Part shown: in pieces, positions 8,530-17,400 of the stretch
Layout: every line of letters starts with the position of its first letter
Position numbering within the stretch: position 1 is the first letter of the stretch
NCBI GenBank assembly: GCA_900539175.1
Contig: UQAW01000042.1
Coordinates: 1-30,908, forward strand
DNA length: 30,908 bases
DNA from: an uncultured Lachnospiraceae bacterium
GTDB taxonomy: Bacteria; Bacillota; Clostridia; Lachnospirales; Lachnospiraceae
Direction of reading: 5' to 3'
Position numbers and translations under genes: made by a program
The notes under the pieces: model-generated
Databases searched by the model: none
Seen by the model: only the letters and a program-made list of their open reading frames with translations
Told to the model about the DNA's origin: nothing

Positions 8530-8754
8530 TTACTGCAGTTTCTTGATATATTCCTCTACATCACCGATTGTCTGAATGTTCTCCAGATCGTCTGTCGGAA
8601 TTTCCACGTCATACTCTTCTTCCAACGCCATCACCATCTCAAACAAATCCAGGGAATCCGCTCCCAGATCCTCTTTAAAGGATGTCTCCGCTGTCAATGC
8701 ACTTACCTCTGCTCCTAATGATTCTGCTACAATTTCTTTGATTCTTTCTAACAT
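8530..8754 (-). CDS. acpP: acyl carrier protein
   Basis: Acidic 74-aa carrier that holds growing acyl chains on 4'-phosphopantetheine attached to Ser34 in the GADSLDLFEM motif. The length and the Glu/Asp-rich helix after the serine are typical. It has a clear AAGGAG ribosome site, is separated from fabH by 116 bases containing a repeat and hairpin, and precedes fabK by 32 bases. The gap may allow ACP to be made at a different level from FabH. Confidence 0.97.
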   Translation of the reverse strand: MLERIKEIVAESLGAEVSALTAETSFKEDLGADSLDLFEMVMALEEEYDVEIPTDDLENIQTIGDVEEYIKKLQ

Positions 8755-8797
8755 GATTTTTCTCCTTTTTCTTAATTTCTAATTTTCATAGATGTCG

Positions 8798-8862
8798 GGG
8801 CAAAAGGTATTTTGCCCTATGATACCTACGGACTGCTACGCACTTTTTGACCCTGGTATCAT
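8798..8862. repeat. hairpin plus ATGATACC/GGTATCAT repeat, copy 2
   Basis: A perfect 8-bp hairpin (8798-8805 with 8810-8817, 4-nt loop) adjoins a 44-bp unit bounded by the inverted octamers ATGATACC (8819-8826) and GGTATCAT (8855-8862). The right part (8845-8862) is identical to 38-55. It fills the fabH-acpP gap. It may be a mobile palindromic repeat or an RNA structure affecting acpP expression. Confidence 0.65.
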
Positions 8863-8870
8863 TTATATTC

Positions 8871-9836
8871 TTACCACTGTAAGAGGCTCGCCCCATAGGA
8901 CAGTCCTCCGCCGAATCCGGAAAGGATCAGACGATTTCCGCTTTGAATCACACCTTTTTTATGTAACTCATCCAACAGAATGGGAATGCTCGCGGAAGAG
9001 GTATTCCCATATTCCTCCATATTGATGGGGAATTTGCTCATATCTTCTCCCAGTCTCTTCGCAACGGATCTCACAATCCGTTCGTTTGCCTGATGAAGCA
9101 GATAATAATCAATCTCTTCTGTTTTCATTTGTTCCCTGTCCAGTAATTCTTTGATTACCTCCGGAACCTTTGATACCGCAAACTTAAAGACCTCTTTTCC
9201 ATCCATCTGCATGTAAGTCTCCGGAAGCTGGGGCTGCGTTTCATATCTTTTCTGATTTCTGCTGCTGCAGGTGAGCACCTCGCCTTTTGCTCCCACAGAA
9301 TGTGTTGCCTGAACATATCTGCCTTTTTCCGAAGCCTTCAGTACAACGGCTCCCGCTCCATCTCCAAACAGGATACAAGTAGAACGATCCGCCCAGTTTG
9401 TCAGATTGGAAAGGCTCTCCGCCCCGACTACAACGGCTGTCTGATATATTCCCTGACTGATATATGCCTGCGCCGTATTCAGCGCAAACAAAAATCCGGT
9501 ACACGCAGCATTCAGGTCAAAGCAGGTAGCATTCACTGCCCCTATCTCTTTTTGTACCTCACAGGCGGTACAAGGCATAATCATGTTGGATGTAATTGTT
9601 GCTACCATCAGCAGATCCACATCCTCTGCAGCTATACCTGCATCCATAATTGCGGCCTTCGCAGCTTCGGATGCCATCTGCGCAGTATTCTCACCCTCAT
9701 CTGCGATGTGCCTTCTCGCAACACCGGTACGCCCCCGTATCCATTCATCATTGGTATCCACCATCTGGGCCAGTTTATCATTATCCCAAACAAGTTTCGG
9801 AATAAAGGAACCGGTCCCGCATATTTTTCCAACCAT
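8871..9836 (-). CDS. fabH: beta-ketoacyl-ACP synthase III
   Basis: Starts fatty-acid synthesis by condensing acetyl-CoA (or a branched primer) with malonyl-ACP. The 321-aa protein has the Cys-His-Asn triad: C112 in AACTGF, H248 in LLHQANERI and N278 in YGNTSSAS. The C-terminal GFGGGLSYGA motif is also present. It is the first gene of the operon, directly behind a promoter with a FabT-type operator. Primer preference (straight or branched chain) cannot be read from these motifs. Confidence 0.97.
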   Translation of the reverse strand: MVGKICGTGSFIPKLVWDNDKLAQMVDTNDEWIRGRTGVARRHIADEGENTAQMASEAAKAAIMDAGIAAEDVDLLMVATITSNMIMPCTACEVQKEIGAVNATCFDLNAACTGFLFALNTAQAYISQGIYQTAVVVGAESLSNLTNWADRSTCILFGDGAGAVVLKASEKGRYVQATHSVGAKGEVLTCSSRNQKRYETQPQLPETYMQMDGKEVFKFAVSKVPEVIKELLDREQMKTEEIDYYLLHQANERIVRSVAKRLGEDMSKFPINMEEYGNTSSASIPILLDELHKKGVIQSGNRLILSGFGGGLSYGASLLQW

Positions 9837-9872
9837 AATCTTCTTCCTGTCATTGGTTTTATTTTAAAATAC

Positions 9873-9912
9873 TTTGATTATCAAATTATATCACAACAAA
9901 ACTTGTTGTCAA
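9873..9912 (-). promoter_or_regulatory. fabH operon promoter with FabT-type operator
   Basis: On the minus strand a perfect TTGACA (9907-9912), a 16-bp spacer and a perfect TATAAT (9885-9890) form a strong sigma-A promoter. TTTGATAATCAAA (9873-9885) is a 13-bp perfect palindrome that abuts the -10 and covers the expected start. It matches the operator of FabT, the MarR-family regulator of lipid genes. A second inverted repeat, ACAACAA-N3-TTGTTGT (9893-9909), occupies the spacer. Regulation by FabT is inference, as no fabT gene is in the window. Confidence 0.85.
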
Positions 9913-9919
9913 GAATAAA

Positions 9920-9969
9920 AAAGGCCTCACCCACAGAATCTTTTCGACAAAATTCCGGGTGAAGCCTTT
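9920..9969 (-). terminator. intrinsic terminator of the 31-aa peptide gene
   Basis: The minus strand folds GGGTGA-type arms 9957-9969 and 9920-9932 (13 bp, one mismatch), followed by a run of T just before the fabH -35 box. It separates the small upstream gene from the fab operon. Confidence 0.85.
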
Positions 9970-10001
9970 CCATCCTTCAAATATACACAATATCTTTCCT
10001 A

Positions 10002-10097
10002 TTACCCGATACAAAGAGAAACAAACATTCCAACCAATACCAATGTCATCAAAAATCCCGTCCCGAAAATATTTGCTAAACTTCTGCTTTTTCTCAT
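10002..10097 (-). CDS. 31-aa single-span membrane peptide, probably SOS-regulated
   Basis: I do not recognise the family. The ORF encodes 31 residues: a basic N-terminus (MRKSRS) followed by a continuous hydrophobic stretch (about residues 8-31) rich in Leu, Val, Phe, Met and Gly, ending in CIG, enough for one membrane helix. Support for a real gene is unusually good for its size. An AGGAGG ribosome site lies 8 bases before the ATG, a terminator follows the stop, and a consensus promoter with three LexA-like boxes lies about 130 bases upstream. By analogy with SidA of Caulobacter (29 aa, division inhibitor) and TisB of E. coli (29 aa, membrane toxin), both LexA-controlled, it may arrest division or depolarise the membrane after DNA damage. 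That role is inference from size, topology and promoter only. Confidence 0.7.
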   Translation of the reverse strand: MRKSRSLANIFGTGFLMTLVLVGMFVSLCIG

Positions 10098-10202
10098 GAT
10101 TCCTTCCTCCTCACCTTTCAGCGGTTTCTCTTACGTTTCTGGCACAGCGTATCTGACCGGTTATTTTCAGTACGGCGTACCAATTTTCAGCTATCATTTA
10201 CA

Positions 10203-10258
10203 GAACACGTGTTTTGAACTTATGTTTGTATTATAGCAGAACGTTCGTTCGGAATCAA
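10203..10258 (-). promoter_or_regulatory. promoter with three LexA (SOS) boxes
   Basis: The minus strand has -35 TTGATT (10253-10258), a 17-bp spacer and a perfect -10 TATAAT (10230-10235). A GAAC-N4-GTTC box (10239-10250) fills the spacer. Two GAAC-N4-GTTT boxes follow at 10216-10227 and 10203-10214, covering the expected start and early transcript. GAAC-N4-GTTC fits the Bacillus LexA/DinR box, and GAAC-N4-GTTT fits the reported C. difficile LexA motif. Three sites in 48 bases is hard to explain by chance. Confidence 0.75.
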
Positions 10259-10349
10259 GAACTTTTTTAATTTTATAAGGGGATTTTTGCTGCTCAGACA
10301 AATTCCTCTTACCTCTTCAGGTATCTGCTTTACTTATTAGTCCTTCCCA

Positions 10350-10520
10350 TCATGTTTGCAACCACAATGGTACTATAACCTCTGCTGACTTATCGCCATT
10401 CGTTGTTACTACGGATTTCAGATACGTTTGTATAGCAACCTTATCCTGGCTTGCAAAGTCTAAAACCTTCACTTTGCCTGCTCTCACAATATAAATATCC
10501 CGATCTGGTGTAATCTGCCA
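10350..10520 (-). pseudogene. possible decayed coding fragment of unknown family
   Basis: An open frame of 56 codons reads like real protein (WQITPDRDIYIVRAGKVKVL, then a segment ending VIVPLWLQT and a stop) but has no start codon or ribosome site. The frame runs upstream into the terminator of the SLH lyase gene. It could be the 3' remnant of a lost gene. I do not recognise the family. The rest of the 10,260-10,536 gap shows nothing else. Confidence 0.35.
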
Positions 10521-10536
10521 TAAAATGAAAAACGAA

Positions 10537-10575
10537 GCTGCCGTTTCACAAATTTTTATTCGTTAAAACGGCAGC
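10537..10575 (-). terminator. intrinsic terminator of the SLH lyase gene
   Basis: A perfect 10-bp stem GCTGCCGTTT/AAACGGCAGC (10537-10546 with 10566-10575) with a 19-nt loop lies 23 bases past the stop codon. It is followed on the minus strand by a T-rich run. Confidence 0.8.
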
Positions 10576-10598
10576 CCCTTTCTTATACAGGCTTCTTT

Positions 10599-13500
10599 CT
10601 ATTTTTCGTGTACTTCCCTAAACCTCTGAATCATCACGGCACACTCGGCGCGAAGAACATTGCCCTGTGGGTCAAGCCTTGTTCCCTCATACTTACCAGT
10701 AATAATTCTGTTTCCAACTGCCCACCTCATTGCTTCCTTCGCAAATTCACTTACACTTGCTGCATCTTCAAAGCTGTCGAGCTCTGCGGTCTTACCTGTA
10801 TCGTATTTCAGGTATTTTGCATAACGGTACAGTATCACTGCCATCTGCTCCCGGCTGATTTTATCAGAATGTCCAAATAATCCACTGTCTTCATATCCGT
10901 TTACAATTCCTGTACCTGAAGCCCACAAAATTGCATTGGTATACCATACGTGATCTTCCACATCCGGAAAAGTCGGCTGGTATTCTACTTCCGGCTCACC
11001 ACTCATACGGTGAACAATGACTGCAAACTGTGCTCTCGTAAGATTCTCAAATGGTGCAAAGTGCGCATTATCCTTTCCGGTCATGGTCTTCGCAAAGTAA
11101 TTATAATATACACCGTCATAGAACCAGTCGCTCTCAGCTACATCTTCATACGGAAGTACCGGCTTGTTTTCTGCATACTTTGCCGCCTCTGCTGCAACTT
11201 CCTCTGCTGTAAGTGCGCTGCTTACAATCTTGTAATTATCAATAAGAGCTGCTGCATACTCTCCATCGTTTCCCCATGTAGACTTGCCGATGTACAAAAT
11301 ACTGTTATCGCCAAGTATATCAGAAAGTGCATAATCACTTACTGCCTCTGCCACCTTTTCACCATTAATATAAAGTGTCGTAAATCCTTCCGCATATACT
11401 GCTGTTACATAATACCACCCATTATAGCCCGTCTCATATCTTGCTGATGTCGGTCTTTCTCCGTTGTTATTATAACGTTCTGCATTTGTTGTTCCGCTGA
11501 TATCAACGATTCCTATGTAATGCTCTTGCTTATACTCCTGCTTATTTGTATTCGGTGCTGCAAAGAATCCCCAGTTTGTCCTACTGCTTTCCGGTTTTAT
11601 CTGATAGGACACCGTTACCTCATCTACTCCTGTCAGAAGGCTATGATTATTCTTGTCGGTTACAACAAGATGCTGTCCATCTCCATTTAATTTCAATGCT
11701 TTTCCAGCGCCATGAGTTTCCAGTGTATATGTACCGGCTGCCTTGGCATTACCGCCGTCAAAGTAAGCTCCATCTGTATCAAAACTAAAGTCTGCAAGAA
11801 CTTCTGGAAGTTCTGAAAGCTTTAGGAACTTATCTGCCTGCTTTGTTATTGCATCTGCATCCATAGCATAATTACGGATGATCAGATTATCGATCCAACC
11901 CTTATAGTATTCTCCTGTACCCCAGTTGGCTTTTCCAATCTGAATAACACTGTCAGTTCCAAGAATATCCGCCAGCTTATACGTGCTTTCTTCTTCCGAC
12001 TGCTTTACTCCGTTCACATAAATCTCTGTCTTATCCGTATGGAATACAACGTCAATATGTGCCCATTCACTTTCTACATGACTGGATGCATTCTGCGGAC
12101 GTGCTCCATTATTGTAATAACGCTCTGCAGTAAGCGTTCCATCATTCTGCATAATACCCAGATACTTCTCTGTTTTCCACTTCTGCATATCTGTATTGGG
12201 CGCCGCGTAAAACAGCCAGTTTGTATCTGTTCTGTCCGGTCTGGATTCAAAAGAGACGGTAAGTTCTCTGCATCCTGTCAGAAGGCTGCCTCCATTGTTG
12301 TTTGTTACAGTCAGAAACTGATTGGCTGTGCCATCCAGATACAATGCTTTTTTTACCTGTCTGTGATAGCTGTCCTGTAAGGTATATGTTCCTGCTGCTT
12401 TTGCATTTTCACTGGTAAAGCCGTCTGTTTCATTGTCAAAGTCAAACTGTGCCAGTATTTTTTCAGAAATCGGCTCTTCTAAATCCGGCAATCCGGCTTG
12501 TGCTCTTGTCTCAATTATCCATTTCTGACAGGTATTTCCATTATATTTCCACTGTATAATTGGTGTTGCATCTTCTGTCTTACCATTCATGATATCAATC
12601 GCATGACTATTAATTGTAGAGATAATACGGTAAACTCCATCTCCAAGGGAGAGAAACGCAAACCGCTGATTTAAGGCATTCGTTCTGTCTGCTGTTTCAA
12701 AGACTGTACCCTGTGCATAAAGATCATCTCCGGTCTGAATAACTTCTCCGGTTTCCGTATTCGTAATAATATAGTCTCCATCACCCAGATTTTCAAATCT
12801 CCACCATTCCGAACTCTTCGTTCCGCTTTCTGCGGAAGCCAACTGAGCGCTTCCATTTGGCACAAGTGACTTATTGGTAAGAACTGAACGAATTCTATAT
12901 ACTCCATCAGCAAAGGCTCCCTGTGTCTTCTTTCCAGTACTTTTCTTACCTGTCCCGGCAAATGTCAGTGTCTGCCAGCCCAGTTCATCCCCATTAGCCT
13001 GCTCTGACTCCTTTTTCCAGGAACCATCCTCGTTCTTTAATGCTTTCTCAATATTCGGTGCGGAAAGCCCCATACGATTCACATAGTGGTTATAAACAAG
13101 CGAATAGACCGGACGAACGGAAGGTCTTCCAGCTTCGGATATTTCTTCGTTCCACTCGATGCTTCCACTTTGTCCGGAGAACCGCTGATACCTCTCAAAT
13201 GGAACTTCCTCATTATTATTGAATTTTGCAACATACTCTGCCCCTTTTAAGAATCGATTATCTGACAGACTGTACAAATCGTCTCCCTGATTCCATGCCA
13301 TTTCACAAATAACACTGCATAGACTGACTCCAAGTGTTGTATGTCCCTGATCTCTTCCCGCTTCCTGCCACTGTGAAAGCCCTTCCTCAAAAACATAAGG
13401 CATGGCATTATAAAGACAACCATTCCCGATTCCATTTTTATAATAATCTATTGCCTGATTGTAAATATCTTCCCGGTCTGTGAAGATACCAATCGCCATC

Positions 13501-14180
13501 ATACCTGCAATATTACACAAATCCCAGTTCGCCCAATAATTTCCAAAATGAGCGGTGTTATGATTCTTTAAGAAATCGTCCTGCATTGGATAAAAAACCT
13601 CCAGAAAGAGCTTCTCCATGGAAGCTTTATCAAAATCAGGATAATCTCTCATGATCTCTGCTGCATTCGCAAGCTCATAGCCATAAATCCCGGATGCAAG
13701 GAAACGGTCTGCATTTCCCGTAAGTGTTTTCATCGTTGATGACCATTTGTTGAGAATCCGGCATGCTGCTTCTCCATGTGCTTCACTTCCTCCTACTTTC
13801 CATACCAGTGCTGTCTGATATGCACGGCGGATATCAATATAAAGCTGTGCAACATTTTGCCCGGTTCCTCCCCGTATTACAGTTTCCAACGGTCGTCCCG
13901 CCCAATTGGCATCGGAAAATCCATTGCTTTTCAATGCATTCCAAGTATCGTACGCCGGCTGGACTTTTTCTCCTACATTCGCCTGCATTGCAGTAAAACT
14001 TTCTGCTGTATGCAGCATTCCCGGATGAACAAATATCCGCTCCTGAACCTTACTGTCACTTGACGCCGCTTTGACAGTCTGCGGAATACAGGTGCATACC
14101 ATACATACCACCATGACAAACGCTGCCGCTCTCAAAATGCTCCGTCTGCTCCCTCCTCTTAGCTGCCTTGTCCCTTTCAT
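10599..14180 (-). CDS. secreted SLH-anchored polysaccharide lyase-like protein (alginate lyase superfamily, ricin-type lectin, 2x LamG)
   Basis: A 1,193-aa surface protein. A signal peptide (1-38) is followed by an alginate-lyase-superfamily alpha/alpha-toroid domain (about 46-400) with the family-like stretches NTAHFGNYWANWDL (208-221) and EAGRDQGHTTLG (273-284), which hold the conserved Asn, His and Arg positions. A ricin-type beta-trefoil lectin follows (about 424-558), then two LamG/concanavalin-like domains (about 576-780 and 793-990) and three SLH domains (1010-1060, 1072-1122, 1134-1190) with TRAQ, SREQ and RAEC signatures. Such lyases cleave uronate-containing glycans by beta-elimination; the substrate here is unknown. 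The ATG at 14180 has a strong GGAGGAGG site 6 bases upstream. It is last of four SLH enzyme genes in transcription order and has its own terminator. The first LamG is a close copy of the one in the upstream gene. Confidence 0.85.
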   Translation of the reverse strand: MKGTRQLRGGSRRSILRAAAFVMVVCMVCTCIPQTVKAASSDSKVQERIFVHPGMLHTAESFTAMQANVGEKVQPAYDTWNALKSNGFSDANWAGRPLETVIRGGTGQNVAQLYIDIRRAYQTALVWKVGGSEAHGEAACRILNKWSSTMKTLTGNADRFLASGIYGYELANAAEIMRDYPDFDKASMEKLFLEVFYPMQDDFLKNHNTAHFGNYWANWDLCNIAGMMAIGIFTDREDIYNQAIDYYKNGIGNGCLYNAMPYVFEEGLSQWQEAGRDQGHTTLGVSLCSVICEMAWNQGDDLYSLSDNRFLKGAEYVAKFNNNEEVPFERYQRFSGQSGSIEWNEEISEAGRPSVRPVYSLVYNHYVNRMGLSAPNIEKALKNEDGSWKKESEQANGDELGWQTLTFAGTGKKSTGKKTQGAFADGVYRIRSVLTNKSLVPNGSAQLASAESGTKSSEWWRFENLGDGDYIITNTETGEVIQTGDDLYAQGTVFETADRTNALNQRFAFLSLGDGVYRIISTINSHAIDIMNGKTEDATPIIQWKYNGNTCQKWIIETRAQAGLPDLEEPISEKILAQFDFDNETDGFTSENAKAAGTYTLQDSYHRQVKKALYLDGTANQFLTVTNNNGGSLLTGCRELTVSFESRPDRTDTNWLFYAAPNTDMQKWKTEKYLGIMQNDGTLTAERYYNNGARPQNASSHVESEWAHIDVVFHTDKTEIYVNGVKQSEEESTYKLADILGTDSVIQIGKANWGTGEYYKGWIDNLIIRNYAMDADAITKQADKFLKLSELPEVLADFSFDTDGAYFDGGNAKAAGTYTLETHGAGKALKLNGDGQHLVVTDKNNHSLLTGVDEVTVSYQIKPESSRTNWGFFAAPNTNKQEYKQEHYIGIVDISGTTNAERYNNNGERPTSARYETGYNGWYYVTAVYAEGFTTLYINGEKVAEAVSDYALSDILGDNSILYIGKSTWGNDGEYAAALIDNYKIVSSALTAEEVAAEAAKYAENKPVLPYEDVAESDWFYDGVYYNYFAKTMTGKDNAHFAPFENLTRAQFAVIVHRMSGEPEVEYQPTFPDVEDHVWYTNAILWASGTGIVNGYEDSGLFGHSDKISREQMAVILYRYAKYLKYDTGKTAELDSFEDAASVSEFAKEAMRWAVGNRIITGKYEGTRLDPQGNVLRAECAVMIQRFREVHEK

Positions 14181-14482
14181 TGTATACCTCCTCCTGTTTT
14201 TATAAATTTCTGGAACGCGCTTATAAAACCACCCACATCATAACATGTGCCATGCAAAAAAATACATGCAATATATATCTTTTTTTATAATTTCTCGTTA
14301 TATTTTCCTTATTTCAAAAGAAAATCTATTCCGGAAACGGACCAGTTTCTTAAATTCATCTGTTTTCAGAAACCGTTGCTTTTTCCCATGAAACGCTGTC
14401 CGCATCGCAACTTTAACCGTGGCGACGCGTTTGTGTTCTGTTGAGTAGCACTCTCTTCACCTGAATCCTGTCCTATTTTAAA
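14181..14482. other. intergenic region between two SLH genes
   Basis: This 302-bp gap carries the ribosome site of the downstream gene and an AT-rich stretch near 14,240-14,300 where its promoter should lie. I see no clear -35/-10 pair. ATGCAA occurs twice as a direct repeat at about 14,252-14,271. No strong terminator for the upstream SLH gene is visible, only a weak imperfect hairpin around 14,335-14,378. A start-poor minus-strand frame of about 50 codons (about 14,310-14,460) has no ribosome site and is not called. Confidence 0.5.
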
Positions 14483-17400
14483 TTACAGCGCATATTTTTC
14501 CAGAAATCTCTTGAGAATGACCGCACACTCTGCACGTGACGCCTCACCCTGTGGATCAAGTTTTGTTCCCCCGTCTTTTCCGGTAAGAATTCCTGCTCCT
14601 ACTGCCCACGCCATGGCATCCTTCGCATATCCACTTACAGATGCTGCATCTGTAAATTTGCTGAACTCTGCAGACTCAGATACGTCACAGCCTTTGAATT
14701 GTGCATAACGGTACATCATCACTGCCATCTGTTCACGAAGAATCTTATCCGCGGGTCCGAAGGTTCCGCTTCCATCTGCGTATCCGGTTACTACTCCTGT
14801 TCCTGCTGTCCACATAATCGCATCCGTATACCAATTACCGGATGCCACATCTTTAAATTTCTCTTCATAGCTGACTTCCGGCATATCATTCATACGATAG
14901 AGCATAACTGCAAACTGCCCTCTCTCCAGGCTTGTTGTCGGCTCAAAGTGAGTCTTATCAACACCCTGTATAATCCCTCTGTCATAATTGTAATATACTG
15001 CATCGTAATACCATTCACCTGTATCCTTGTCTACATCTACAAATGGACGTTCCGGTACGATCGGTTCCTCTTTCTCTTTAACAGTTACCGTAAAGACTGC
15101 CTGCGCTCCTTCATAGGTTACTGTCACTGTCTGCTTTCCGACTTTATTCTTATCATATCCGGAAATTTTGCAGTCTTCCACCGGAACTTCTTCTGTTGTT
15201 CCGTCAGAATATTTCGCAGCTACTTTCATTCCGTCAAGATTCAAGTCTTCTCCTGCTTCGTACTGCATCTTAGTCGGAGCAGTTATTTCCAAAGCCTCTA
15301 ACTCTGCCATTATATCCTGGGGCATTGCTGCTTTGATCTGGTCAGCAGTCATCGCATAAGAGATAATCTTATAGTTGTCAATCAATCCCTTATAATACTC
15401 TCCCGTTCCCCAGTTTGCCTTCCCAATATAAAGGATACTGTTATCTCCAAGAATGTCAGAAAGACTGTATGTACTTGTCATCTCTGACTGTTTTATACCG
15501 TTGATATAAATTTCAGTCTTATCCTTTCTCACTACAATATCAACTTTGGTCCAGCTATTCCCGACTGCAGCAGATGGATTTTGGGGCCGGCTGCCGTTAT
15601 TTTTATAACGTTCTGCTGTTATTGTTCCGCCTTTCATCAGCACTCCAATATAATTTTCCTTCTGATAGGACTGTTCCTTCTCATTTGGTGCTGCATAGAA
15701 TAGCCAGTTCGTAGCTGTACTGTCTGGTTTTGCTTCAAAAGAAATCGTCAGTTCCTCACTTCCCGTCAACAAGCTTCCCCCATTCTTATCCGTCACAGTA
15801 AGGAAATTTGCTGCTGTTCCATCCAGGTACAATGCTTTTCCATTTGCTTTATTATAGCTTGCCTGCAAAGCATGTGCACCTGCGGCATTTGCATTCACGC
15901 TGGTAAATCCGGACGTCTCATCATCAAAATCAAAATCTGCCAGCACCTTTGGCGTCCCATATACTTTGACCTCTACCAGACCAGAAGCCCACATTGCACT
16001 ATTATTATTGTGTACATTCTTTACTCCGGTTACCGTGAGTCTTACGTACCGATAGCTGCCGGAAACCGCATTACTCCGGAAGCCGACAACCGTATTCTGG
16101 GATTCGTCCAGAATCTTTGTCCATTCGGTCCTGTCATTACTTCCTTCCACAATATACTGATAATAAGCCTCTGAACCATTGCAAAGTCTTGTAGCCAGAT
16201 CTATTCCTGACAGGTCGCATTCACCGCCAAGGTCAATCTCATACGTAAATGGAAGCGTATCAGAAGACGGTTTGTAATAATTGTTATTGCCCCATGTTTT
16301 ATCGGTATCATCAATGCCATCCAATGCCTGTTCTGCTCCATGTCCTTCTGCTCCCGTACTGCTTACTTTTACCGTCCTGCCCTCTGAAAGAAGCATAGAC
16401 TGAGGTACTGTAAATTCATGGGACGCAACATCGAATGCCCACTCCCTGATATACTTCATGGAAAGCTCCACGCCATTATCGCTTGTCTGAATATTCAGCG
16501 GCAGCCATACATAAGTCGAATTGCCAAGTGCTCCCGGCTTCCATCTGTCTCCCATATATACATACTGATTTCCGATGACTGCAATATTCGTTGGCTGACT
16601 GTAAAAGGTTGAATTATTTCCTATATTTTTTAATTCTGACCATCCAGCAGGATCCGTAATGTCCTTTGTATAAGAATACATGCTCTGGTTCGGATACCAT
16701 CCGGACTGACCGGAAGAGATAAATACATAATAATCCCCTGCTTTCACAAGTGCAGGCGCCTCTCTTCCCTGATTTTCAAAGAACAGGTACGCCCCTTCTT
16801 CCTTCACGTCCAGATAATCTTCTGTCAGAGGATACAGCCACATATTATGCCCGCTGGCTGACACGATATATGCCTGTCCTGCTTCTGTATCATTATAAAT
16901 AGTAAAATCCAGCGAACGATTACCTAATGGATTAAAACGTTTTACAAATTCATAGTCGCCGTTTACCGTCTTAGATTTCGCAACGATTAATTTTGACTCT
17001 GAATAATTTTTTCCATTCTCCCAGTGTGCCCACAGTACAAATTCTTTTGTCTTCTCATTGTAAATGAGTTTTGGTCTTTCAATGGTACAAAAACCGATTG
17101 TTCCATCTTCGTCCGGGGTCTCCGGGGTCAGAATCATATTTTCAAATTTCCAGTTCATCAGGTCATCCGAAGAATACAGGGCAATCCCGCTGAAATTTGC
17201 ATTGTTTTTGTACTCTCCTACCCAATAATATCTGCCGCCATGTACAAGAATATTACCTCCATGCCCCTGAATAACATTTTCCTGGTCATCATACCATAAT
17301 TCTCCGTTTTTAATGCTGGATACCTTATTTTTTTCCGGATGGAGCGCAATGCCAAGAAAAGAAATGCCTGCGTTCGTTCCATCTTCAGCACCCTTCATAT

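Noticed and set aside
10111..10197. 28-codon minus-strand ORF as a called gene
   Set aside because: No ribosome site. It is kept only as a low-interest observation about the leader of the 31-aa peptide.
14070..14180. Twin-arginine export signal in the lyase (SRRSILR)
   Set aside because: The motif only loosely matches the SRRxFLK consensus. The other three SLH proteins have plain Sec signals and no tat gene is seen, so Sec export is the simpler reading.
14310..14460. Basic minus-strand frame of about 50 codons in the intergenic gap
   Set aside because: No ribosome site, no recognisable family, and the only internal ATG gives about 36 codons. It is probably chance or too decayed to support.
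16400..16620. Short plus-strand ORFs across the SLH genes
   Set aside because: All are antisense shadows of long modular proteins that are continuous and carry clear domains.
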